From contig NC_081415.1 in NCBI RefSeq assembly GCF_030272615.1, positions 366,307,667 to 366,371,666 on the forward strand: a stretch of DNA of 64,000 nucleotides, read 5' to 3'. The position numbers and the translations under genes were made by a program. This stretch comes from Cryptomeria japonica (Eukaryota > Streptophyta > Pinopsida > Cupressales > Cupressaceae). This document shows positions 36,436-46,389 of the stretch, piece after piece (the stretch's first letter is position 1; every line of letters begins with the position of its first letter). The notes under the pieces were generated by a model. That model saw nothing but the letters and a program-made list of their open reading frames with translations. It was not told where the DNA came from and did not search any database.

Positions 36436-37669
36436 TGTTAGCAGTAGTCAGGAAGGAATACTGAGAGGGGGGGTGAATTAGTCTTCACTGGATCAAAGCA
36501 AATTAAACTTCAAAAAATAAACTAATAAGCTACAACAAAGAATCAGATAAGAAAATTAACAACACAACACAAAACACCAAGATTTTGATGTGGAAAACCC
36601 GGTTAAGGGAAAAACCATGATGGGAGCCTACCCACAATAAGATGATACTCTGCAGTAGTATGTGAAAATATTACAATGGGGAATGCACATACATTCAGGA
36701 ACACTGCATAGAGCTCACTGCTCAAAAGATATATGCCCAAAAGGCTACAACCCTCAGGGAAGTCTCATTGACTTACAATATTATTCAGACTACAATCCAG
36801 AAGAAATGAACTGCAATGATAGCTTCTACAAATGCCTGATGATAGTTCTAGTTAAGCACAATTGTTTGCTCTGCAACACCAATCTCACCTCAACACTAAA
36901 CTAAATGATAAGTCTCTTTTTTGCACAATCACCTCTCTCTGAAAAATGAAGTCACAATACAAACACCTAAATTACATAAGTATCTCACCAATAAATACAA
37001 ATCATCAACCTTGATAACAAGGTCGGCTAAACCCTCAACCCTCAACTCATAGTTATAAAAATTATATTACATGATACAAAGATCAATCACTGGACCAATA
37101 TAATGATTTACATTACATAACATGGAATGATCACATCCACCAGAAATCACGCCAAGATCAACCGCAACACACCACATCACCAGAAATATGCATAACACAA
37201 AAGTCATCACCGGTTCATAGAAATCACCAAGAACTCGCACAATAATCAATGAAGATTACCAAACAAATAGGAAATGACTAGGAAACACCAACAAGCATGT
37301 TAGAACCATCTGGAACAATTACACCAACACCACTTTTCAAATCTTCATCGATCAACATCTAGAAAGCTCAAAAACACAACCAATCGGTAACTATCACAAA
37401 GAAAGATAACTTGCAGAGCACCAAATCATGAACCATCATAAATGAAGATATACAAGATCATTCCAAAAAATATTCCAAAGTCTCAGCACAAGATCTGATC
37501 ACACCGAAATATACCAGAGGAAATACTGGATTCTGCAAAACAGTGATTAGCAAAACCAAACTTCAAAACCAGATCAGAAACTCTTTCCAAACTCACCAAA
37601 ATATATCACAGGAATATGTTGACATCAATGAAAACAAACAAATCCAATAATCCTCCCAACAATCCAATA
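36436..37669 (-). mobile_element. Copia 5' LTR
   Basis: 1234 bases, starting TGTTAGCAG and ending CCAATA (CA to TA change at the terminus) in plus orientation, directly followed by GGGTA. It matches the 3' LTR at 17297-21444 along its length, with many substitutions. Confidence 0.88.
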
Positions 37670-37674
37670 GGGTA

Positions 37675-39600
37675 TGTGTGCCTAGCTACCATCACAAGGT
37701 GGAGGCAATGAAGTTGTTAATTCAGATCAAAGAACTAGATGCAATCATTGCAATCGCTGGGGAGGAGGCAGAGGGAGCCAGAAGAAATCTTCGACCAAGA
37801 AGGCTGAGAGTGGGGGTGGTGTTGAGGTTAGGAGTGGGAACAAGACCGGTCAGGAATTGAAGGTGGCTTCTAAAATGCTGCAACGATGGCGACAAATGGG
37901 GTGGGTGTGGTTTTTATGTTTTTTGGCTAAATTTTGCTATGTAATTATGGATGTCTAATAGTAAATCTAGGGGTAGGTTGTAGCAGAAAAGAGTTATTTT
38001 AACAAAGATTTTGTATTAGCTGTATATTCCCAATTTTGAAGAGTGTAATTTTTTTGGATGGGAGAACAGATAGTCAACATCATGATGTAACTACTTTTTA
38101 TATTTAATAAAATACATATTATTATCGACCAAACAAAAATAAAATGATTTGACATTGTAGAATAATATGCACTTTTTTTTTCTATTGAGTATAATTGATA
38201 ACATCATATACAAAGTAACATGAGTTCCATCACCACACCCAACCAGTATGCTCCCAAATAGGATATCAATATACAGAGATAGTTACATCATAGAGTCTCC
38301 TTGATTAAGGTTGATTGCATACATTCTCCTTATTTTAGGTTTGCCACAAGATCAAATTATTTAATAGGAAATCAATTTATTCGAATCAAGTTATTTAATT
38401 GATGGGATAAAAGGCTCTATAATGAGTGGTTCATAAGGCACAATGCTTGTCGTAGGTTTTGCAAAAGAACACAATTTTCTGCCCCAATAAGCCTTACCCA
38501 CTCAATGTAAAAAAACACACTACCATTTCAACCTTGTTTATTAAATTGGAAGGATTTTATAGTGAATTTGAAGATTAATGGGATTTGACCAAAATATAGA
38601 ATGTAACACTTATAGTGGATTTGCTAGCACTTGCACTTGTTCGTCCTCTTTCTCCCTCAATTTTTCAATTCCTGGCTGGCTAGATGCTTTGTGGGTGGCT
38701 TGGTATTTCAATTGATCCTTGCAGTCATTATGCCAATGGGGGTTCTACTGGGATTGCTTATAGAACTAGATTATGCCTTTTGTATCGTAGCCTTAACTCT
38801 CCGCTCCTACACGTGGGGGATTCAAATAACAAGCCAAATAGACTGTAAGTTCATTTCTATACTTTCAAAAGAAAATTTTATATTTCAAATTTAAATACAA
38901 TTTGGGTCCAATTAATTTCTTTCATTTTAATAATTATGTAAACTTGAAGCACAAAATGTCTACAAAACACTTTATTTGAACACCTCCTAGAAGATATCAA
39001 GGCCTAAAAATAGTAATCTAATAATAATGCTACATTAAAAATTGATTTGTCATTCTAGAATAATATGCACATTTCACTAAATTAATGTGTTGTAATATTA
39101 TTTGTCCATTTTACTTGGCTTTTGATTAAAGAGTTTGATCTAATATCTAATATCATGCAACATTCCCTCTAAGTAATCTCTTTAGTTTACATGAATAAAC
39201 TTCTTCATATCTTAAATATAAGATAGATATAAATATGTAAATATATGCCAAGTCAATAAGAGTGGATGGTGCAAAGTATCTAGGTGGTAGATAAGGATAT
39301 GATGATATGATTGAGTCTTTTCTTATGCCATGAAGGCTTTTAATAATTCATGATTTTGGGTCTATTTTAAAATAGATGGTTTAAACAAGATGTGCTCTTC
39401 ATATATGAATTATGATCTTTAATGCATGCTTCACAAGTGGGACATTTTAGTGCCATAGGAAATTTATAACAAATGGGTGGCCCTAGGAAACTCATGTAAA
39501 ATATCTAAAAGTAACATCTTATCTTTCTAATGTCAAGCCTTCTAAAAATAGTGTTTTATTAAACTATAAGTAGAAAATAGTGTTAATATTTTCTTTATAG
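37675..39600. other. No gene recognised
   Basis: Right flank of the copia insertion. Short plus-strand frames at 37678-37860 and 38631-38894 have no recognisable motif. The rest is AT-rich. Confidence 0.4.
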
Positions 39601-39601
39601 T

Positions 39602-39818
39602 CATGGTTAGTGTTTAACATCATGGTCAGAATTATGTTAGGGTTAGGGGTAGAATTATGGTTATCGTTAGGGTTTGGATTATAATTATAATAGGTTTTGA
39701 GTTATGAATAGGGTTTTGGTTAGCATTAAGGGTAGGGTTGGAATTAAAATTAGGGTTGGGATTAGAATTATAATTAGGAGTAGGGTGAAGATTTAGATTT
39801 GGTTAGGGTCAAGGTTAG
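39602..39818 (+). repeat. Degenerate telomere-like tract, left part
   Basis: Dense TTAGGG, GTTAGGGTTAGGGG and TTAGGGTTTGG variants, as expected from decayed TTTAGGG plant telomere repeats. The right part continues at 41826 once the LTR between them is removed. Confidence 0.75.
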
Positions 39819-41104
39819 TGTTGTCACAAAATTTTGCACCCTTGGTGATCAGGCTTGATCACCAACCTTGTGAAACATGGAAACAACCTCCCAAGTGTGG
39901 GACTTGTAGAAGTGAGTTTGAGTCTCGAGAGAAGGTCAACTTCCTTTCCAATTTGATGCAGATGTTAGACCAACCCAACATAAATAATATAACACCGCTG
40001 ATTTTTTTAGGGAAAAGGGGAAGAAGGATTGCTTGAAAAGGGAAAAGGTTTGCACCTAGATTGAACATTGACCTTCTTGCCTATATTTGCATAGAACATC
40101 AATAGAATTACTCTAAGTATGCACAAATTCTTATCCTAATTGATCACCAAAGTGCAAGTGAAGGTTGGAATCCTATGAAATGAAGAGAGGAACTGAGTGC
40201 TCATAGTCAAAATCTATAGAGGGATCAATACAGACACTTACAACTAAGGAAAACAAAAGCAGAATACATTCATCCAAGGAGGTAAAATATTACATAGGTT
40301 GTAAGAACTAAAAGAGGCAAAGTTAAACATAATCTATTAATGTAAAGGCAAGGCAACTTTTACAAATTATGAAAACAAGTATTCAACTGAAATGAAAAGG
40401 AAGAAGATCTTGAGAAAATTACAAAAATTGCCTTTATAGTTCAGGCATAACTCTGGATTGAACATCTGATGAAAACCCTAACCCTACCTGGGTTAGGTTA
40501 CAAAATTTGAGAGAGGAGAAGATGATTGGATTGACAGATATGATAACATGTTGAATCTGGCCTCTGAAGGCATCCTTTATCTCTAGAAGAGTGAAAACCC
40601 CCCCTCGGTGAAGTAATCCCTATCAACAAGAATGGTCAAGCACACTTGCAGGGACAAAAAGTTTTTGTTATGCATTGAATAGGGTATGGTGGCATCAAAA
40701 ATTGGTTAGCAAATCGAAGTCACCTCTAGAGTAATGGCGTCTAAAATTTGGTGGTTGGAATAAAATTTGATTCGATTGGTGGCATCGATTGACAAAAATG
40801 AGGACCTCAACGGTCGGGTCGACAACCACCCCACTGTAGAGAATTCAAAATCCAACGACCATAAAAAAAATTAAAATTCAACTGTTGAACTTAGAGATTC
40901 ACGCAAAGATGGATGCACAAGATCTCTCCACCTAGGTACCCGACAGGCCCAAAAGAAGATTAAGACATGGCCGTCAGATCGAGCCTTTATAAAGATCCAA
41001 CGACCACAAATTTCTAACATGGCACCTCGGGTCCATGCTTCATTGGTTGTGTTGACCACCGATTGCACTGAGTTCTTATCCTGCAACATCACAGTTGGTC
41101 TACT

Positions 41105-41530
41105 TTCCTTCGTGGGATAAGAATCCTCATTCTTTCTACCTCACTTTTCTTATCCCATGACCTCTTTTCACTATCTCTTCATCCTCATGGGATAAGCTAT
41201 CTTGAGTTTTCTTTATTTTCTTATACCGTGACATCTCTTTCATCCCTTTTTATCCCCATGAGATAAGAGAAAACACATTGTCTCTTTGATAAACCGTTAT
41301 CCCATGGGATCCGCTGATGTCCCTATAACTCCATGAGATAAGAAAAATCTTATCTTTATTTCTTATCCCACGACATCATATTGTGTCATCTTTAACCTCA
41401 CAAGATAAGGGAAAATCCTAGCTTTGCCTCTGTCAAGCTTATCCTATGACATCCTTGTTGTTTCTTCTTTGGTTCGCGGGATAAGAGAAAAGTCTCCTCA
41501 CCCTTGTTGATTCTTATCCCATGACATCTT
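41105..41530. repeat. Array of about 73-bp units with GATAAG in both orientations
   Basis: GGGATAAG-type motifs occur near 41114, 41189, 41260, 41334, 41400 and 41478. Their reverse complement CTTATCCCATGACATC or close variants occur near 41152, 41221, 41299, 41363, 41439 and 41514. Spacing is 66-78 bases. GATAAG is the core of the plant I-box promoter element. The array lies within the solo LTR. Confidence 0.75.
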
Positions 41531-41619
41531 TATCTAAACCCACTAACACTTAGCTGACTGGGGCCCACCTCAGTGCCAAATAACACGCTACAAATTGAGG
41601 TGGTCAATAACATGATCTG

Positions 41620-41644
41620 GTCAATAACATGACATGTTATTGAC
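41620..41644. repeat. Perfect 25-bp palindrome
   Basis: Two 12-base arms (GTCAATAACATG and its complement) around a single A. The related phrase CACGACATGTTAT follows near 41725. Confidence 0.95.
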
Positions 41645-41825
41645 ATGAGTTGTTGATATAGTATATTAGGCATGGGGGCAATAACATTTGTGTTATTGAC
41701 ACATCAACTAACTTTGTTGAGACCGATAACACGACATGTTATCAGTATTGACTAACACGAAGCATTAGCCACACTAAAATCCTAGATCTAAGCTCTGCTA
41801 AGGTTGGCACCAAAATTTGTCAACA

Positions 41826-42095
41826 ATTAGGATTAAGGTTAAGATTAGCATTAGGATTAGGATTTGGTTTAGGTTTATGATTATGGTTAGGGTTAGGGTT
41901 TAGGGATAAGGTTACCTAGGATAGGGTTGGAATTATGGTTATGATTGACTTTACATCATGGTTAGTGTTTGAGGTAGGGTTTGGTTTGGGTTAGGGTTTG
42001 GATTTGGATTATGGTTAGATTAGGGTTTAGGATTAGTTTTGAGATTATGGTTATAAGGGTTAGGATTTAGGCTTAGCATATGGTTAGGGTGAAAA
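41826..42095 (+). repeat. Degenerate telomere-like tract, right part
   Basis: Continuation of the tract at 39602-39818, with GGTTAGGGTTAGGGTTTAGG near 41886 and many one-base variants, fading out near 42095. Confidence 0.75.
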
Positions 42096-42219
42096 ATTAA
42101 CACAATGAAGCAAATTAAAAAATTGAGCAACCACTTATAAGCAAAACACAACCACAACCTATGCACCCCTAGATACATAGTCAAGTTATTATCGAGATCA
42201 ACACATCTCCAAGCCACAA

Positions 42220-42896
42220 ATGGGAAGGGCATACAAATGCAAAACAACAAACTGGGGATTTTTTCTTCCTTCCTTAAATTATGGAGTTGCCTTTCTAGGT
42301 AGTTTCATTGGCCTAATAAATAAAAAAATCTATATTTTAATCATAAATATTAATTCTAGAATGGCTTTTCATCTACAGTTTAATTGTGTTCCCACTTTTG
42401 ATGATATTATAGATAAGGTGGTCACCATCAAAAAATATCCTAATGTTTCAAAATGTCCAACAACTAACACATGTTGTTATAGTCAAATAATCCAAAATCA
42501 TCCAATACATATGTACACTTCCTTGTGGGAGCTTATCAAAGTAGTATTTCAAAAATTAGTTGAAGCTAACCTTATTAAATTCCCACATACTATAGTTTTC
42601 AATGAAAATGCACCCAAACTTGCATGATACAAAGAAATTTAGTACTTTTAGCACTATCATGTAAAGGTCATTCTATGTCCAAATGCATGAAACATAATAA
42701 TTCTAGCCATATCTAATCAAACACAATGAGAGTTTGGGGAATGGCCATGGATCTCATCTCCTGATGAACAATTCATGGGTACCTATTATGATCTTTTTCT
42801 CAATAATGATAGAAATCAACCTCTATGTCAAATAAAGGATCATCTCAAAATATTTGTGCAAGCATGGTCAACACTAGTAAGTTGTCTATCTTATAT
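42220..42896 (+). pseudogene. Older gypsy gag remnant, left half
   Basis: Plus-strand frame with CCYSQIIQNHPIHMYTSLWE at about 42470-42530, resembling the C...H zinc-knuckle and following helix of gypsy gag proteins (the usual final Cys is replaced). The frame then decays. It is cut at 42896 by the Tat element and continues at 58002. Confidence 0.45.
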
Positions 42897-42901
42897 GTAT
42901 C
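42897..42901. repeat. Target site duplication of the Tat element
   Basis: GTATC directly before the TG that starts the left LTR. The same five bases follow the right LTR at 58002-58006. Confidence 0.8.
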
Positions 42902-43220
42902 TGTAGATCAGGAAATTGAAAATCATCAAAACAATAGCAATTAGGACAACCACAAAACCTAAAGCTGCTATGAAAGCAATCCTAATCCAATCAATGAAGA
43001 CATAAAGACAAGATATTCAAATCAAATGAAATCGAAGCAAACCGACATAGATATCTCCTTCATGTGGCTCCATTGTTCTTCTTTCACCTTCAAATTTGAT
43101 GTGGATCTCACCTACAAGTGCAAAATACAAGTGGAAAGCAAGTTGTTGAGAGATGAAATTTGCAGCATAAGGTTACTCAAAAATGTGACTGATTTCCCCC
43201 TTTCATTGAAGAAAATCATC

Positions 43221-43230
43221 CAATTTATAG
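43221..43230 (-). promoter_or_regulatory. LTR TATA box
   Basis: CTATAAATTG on the minus strand; the same sequence is in the 5' LTR near 56736. Transcription would be expected to start about 30 bases on, near 43190, which is where the two LTRs cease to match. Confidence 0.65.
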
Positions 43231-43920
43231 ACAAATTGGAGAGAGGACAAGATTAGAATGAAGAGATTTGAAAGGAAATTCAAATCAAGAATGGCAAAAT
43301 TATGACAAATGTGTGACACTTTCTATGCAAGGTGTATGACAAATTATGCACAAATTATGACAAGTTGGTATGCAAGATGTATGACAAATTATCACAAGAT
43401 TGAAATGCTATTCCCATGACAAAAGGGAAGAGAGAAAATAGACTCCATGATTGCAACAAATGGAAGCATAAACATAGGAGAAAATGAGGGAATGAAATTA
43501 GGGGAAATATTAGAAAAATTAAAGAAAATAGGATAAATAGAAATTAGGAAATTAGAAAATTGAGGAAAAAGATGAAATAGAAATTAGGTGAATTAATTAA
43601 TAGGTTTTCATCCATTAATTAATTCATGAAAGAGACCTAGGACTAAATAAATAGATTTATTTAACCCACAAAGAAGAAGAAAAGGATTAAATGAACAAAT
43701 CATAAAACCCTAGAAATAAGAGGACAAGGAATTAGGTCAAGACAACAAGAAATTAATGTAGGTTCGATCATGATTCTGATTGAAAAAGGACCAATGTTGA
43801 TAAATGATTGAGATTGGTTGACAAAAATCAATGACAAATTGACCAAGATTGACAAGGAGATCAAATTGATAGGCGCCAATTGACGAGGAACAATGACTAA
43901 TTGATCCAAATTGACATGAT

Positions 43921-44108
43921 TGAAAAGGACAAGGATCGATGACGAATCGATCGCAAAATGACAAGATTGACAAGGACAAGGATTGATGATGAATCGATCG
44001 CAAAATGACAAGGCTGACAAGGACAAGGATCAATGACGAATCGATTGCAAAATGATGAGGCTGACAAGGACAATGATCGATGACGAATCGATCGCAAAAT
44101 GATGAGAT
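43921..44108. repeat. Four 47-bp repeats with a palindromic core, 3' LTR U3
   Basis: Units begin at 43921, 43968, 44015 and 44062, each 47 bases. The core GATCGATGACGAATCGATC has 7-base arms around GACGA and is perfect in units 1 and 4. The array is also in the other LTR. It causes spurious antisense frames rich in SFCDRF. Confidence 0.92.
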
Positions 44109-44476
44109 TGACAAGTTGATAATCACAAATGATTACTAACAAGATATAGATGATTGAAAGATTGACAAGAGGACAAAACCCTAATTCTATCATCGATTAG
44201 GATTGACGATGTCCAAAATGATGATAAATGAGCACGCACCATGATGCGACTGGATAAGATCAACCAAAATCATGACTGAAGATTGCTATCGACAAGACCT
44301 AATTCAAAAGTGATAAAAATGAGGAATGCAGAAGAAGGACTCGATGCTCGCAAATGATAAAGACCAAGTGCGCAACATAGAAGAAATGTTAATGAGATGC
44401 AAGAACCCTAAAATAAGGCAATGTGCAAATGTTAAAGTATGACTCCACAAGCGTTGACCATTTTTAGACGTCTACA

Positions 44477-44492
44477 TTTTGCCCCTCTTTGA
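44477..44492 (-). other. Tat polypurine tract
   Basis: Minus strand AAAGAGGGGCAAAA directly before the LTR start TGTAGACG, a classic gypsy plus-strand priming site. Confidence 0.88.
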
Positions 44493-46389
44493 GACAATGC
44501 GATTCTAAGCGTTGTTTCAAAGAACAATAATGAAAATGCCCCAGACAATAACAATGACATATGCATGCCCCCTCGAGGAATTGGCTGGAAAAATCCAGAA
44601 AAGAGGCTAAGTGATCGATAAGAATGACAGAAGATGATAGGTTCGAACGGATCAAAAATTGAAGGTTGGATGCACAAAGGACAAGTAGTGGAAGGCGCAA
44701 AAGACCGCGACCATCATAAGATGGAGAGAATGCATGTCCATCTAGGTACTGACAAAGATCTATATAGGAGACAAGGAGAAGGAAAAGAGTTCATTTGCAC
44801 TGGCCAAAGTGGAGGAGTTGTTGCTCGGGAAAAGGACCCTTGCAGAGAGATGGCGAACATTCCAATGGCCTGCCAAGACTGACGGAAGAAATGTTAGTAA
44901 GAAGAAATTAGAGAGAGGACAGTTAGAGATGAAGGAAAACTTGCTTTCACAAATGCACATAAGTAGGTGAGAACCTTTATTTATTGTAGCAAAGCGGATG
45001 CAGAGCATCATGGCATTGAAGGCCAGAGTTGGAACGCAACCCCTTTTGCAAAAGACAGACACATCGCACACAAGAAATGAGGGAAGCATCCTAGGGTGCA
45101 TACATCAAGGATCGAGGTATGTGCGGCATTCACAAAGTGAACGTACTTATCACAGACACCCAATGATATAGTTGCCCCAGTTTGTGACAAACATTCCACA
45201 AACAACAAACACAACCAAAAAAAGGAAAGGGACCATGAACCATCCCGGTCACTCTAAATCACTCAGTGACATCATCGAGCAACATAGGAACATGATCGAA
45301 GCCAAAGATAAATCAGTAAAAAGATAAGATGCACAAATTCAACCAAGTCAAACAAACAGTTTGATCATCATTGTCAAAAGTGGAAAACAAGAATGATCAT
45401 GCTGTCTAGTTTCAAGGAATGCGGTACCCCGTCGAAGACAGGACACAGTCTAGTTTCGAGTATACCACACCCTGTATAAGACCCATGATAATGTTGACAA
45501 GGACCAATGGTAATGTTGATGCTATTTTGATTGATGTGACAATTGTGATCATGTTGAATGCTTGCTTGGTCGAACAGTTTATCTGTTAATGCGTGATTTC
45601 ATTAAAGCACAATGTTTGATTGATTGTCGTTGGATGTATGCTCAGTGATCTGTCTATGCACAAAGGGGACCATTTATTGACAAAATGAAAAATGCCAAAG
45701 AAATTGTTTTTGGATTTTGATGTTTTTCACTTTGTAGGAATTTCGAGTTTTTACAATTTTTTTGTTCGTTTTTCAGGACTTTATTTGATTTTTTAGGGAT
45801 TTTTTCAGGACATTATTTGATTTTTAGGGATTTTTTCAGGACATTATATGATAAGAAAGCTCCAGTCCGAACACATCAATAACTCTAGTAATTGATCATG
45901 ACAAGGGGCGTGCACCCAATGAAAATTTGAAAGACATATACAACGACCAGGACCAAAACATATGCACAAGGACTGGAAACTTGAGTATGCAAGACAATGA
46001 TGTTGACCAATCACAGGCCTGGAACAGAACATTGGGTCAGGGCAAGGATAATCGTGATAAACCTGCGAGGGGGGAAGTACAGCTAGGAGTCATGATAGAT
46101 AACGGAGCAATAGTCTTTTACACATGGTGCCTGTTTGCCAGGTTTTCACCATGGTACTTGCCCAAAGAGCCTGTTTGCCAGGTTTTCACTAGAGGGTGAA
46201 TTATTTTTCTTTACTTACTTTTTTTTTTTTTTTTTTTCAATTTTTCACTTTTTTGATTTTTTTGTATCTTTGAGCTTTTGATTTTTTTTAATTTTTTTTT
46301 GACTTTTTGATTTTTTTGTATTTTTGAGCTTTTGATGATTTTTTTTGTTTTTTTTTCAGGATCATATTGAAGAACTGCTGACAGAAAAA
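44493..46389. other. 3' non-coding part of the Tat element
   Basis: No minus-strand protein follows the integrase. Plus-strand frames at 44634-44882 and 45927-46199 are antisense to the element. Some Tat elements carry an antisense ORF in this position, but these two have no motif. Repeats include TGCCTGTTTGCCAGGTTTTC at about 46130 and 46168, TTTTTCAGGACATTAT near 45805 and 45832, and T-rich tracts at 46206-46365. Confidence 0.6.

Larger units (their letters stand above)
17297..37669 (-). mobile_element. Ty1/copia retrotransposon with nested insertions
   Basis: One minus-strand element is defined by its LTRs (3' LTR 17297-21444 including an insertion, 5' LTR 36436-37669), its primer-binding site at 36422-36433, its gag-pol at 31.9-36.4 kb, and the same 5-bp target duplication GGGTA at 17292-17296 and 37670-37674. 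It contains a 2.9-kb LTR in the 3' LTR and a 10.2-kb block at 21492-31703. Removing both leaves about 7.3 kb, of which about 222 bp is a duplication. The two LTRs differ at many positions, so the insertion is old. Confidence 0.85.
39819..41825. mobile_element. 2.0-kb solo LTR in the telomere-like tract
   Basis: Starts TGTTGTCACAAAATTTTG and ends CAAAATTTGTCAACA, an imperfect inverted repeat with TG and CA ends. Flanked by GTTAG (39814-39818) and ATTAG (41826-41830), one mismatch. No coding capacity. The telomere-like tract resumes immediately on the other side. Confidence 0.7.
42902..44476 (-). mobile_element. Tat 3' LTR
   Basis: 1575 bases, ending GACGTCTACA in plus orientation, like the 5' LTR. 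From about 43184 to 44476 it matches 56692-58001 closely. Below 43184 (R-U5, to 42902) it does not match the 5' LTR beyond a short TGTAGGTGA-like phrase. It still begins TG next to GTATC. Confidence 0.85.

Noticed and set aside
38631-38894. Hydrophobic 87-codon plus-strand frame
   Set aside because: No motif, no neighbours of the same kind, and surrounding sequence is AT-rich and non-coding.
41105-41530. CRISPR-like array
   Set aside because: Units are imperfect, spacers are similar to one another, and the block lies in a plant LTR. The same applies to the 47-bp and 21-bp arrays.
43700-44193. Several overlapping antisense frames rich in SFCDRF and CPCQ
   Set aside because: They come from the 47-bp repeat array, whose unit is not a multiple of three, so the same peptide appears in all frames. 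They recur at 57225-57611 for the same reason.
46206-46365. Poly-T tracts as a reverse-transcribed poly-A tail
   Set aside because: The tracts are interrupted by repeated TTTTTGAGCTTTTGAT phrases and lie inside the Tat element, so they are internal low-complexity sequence.
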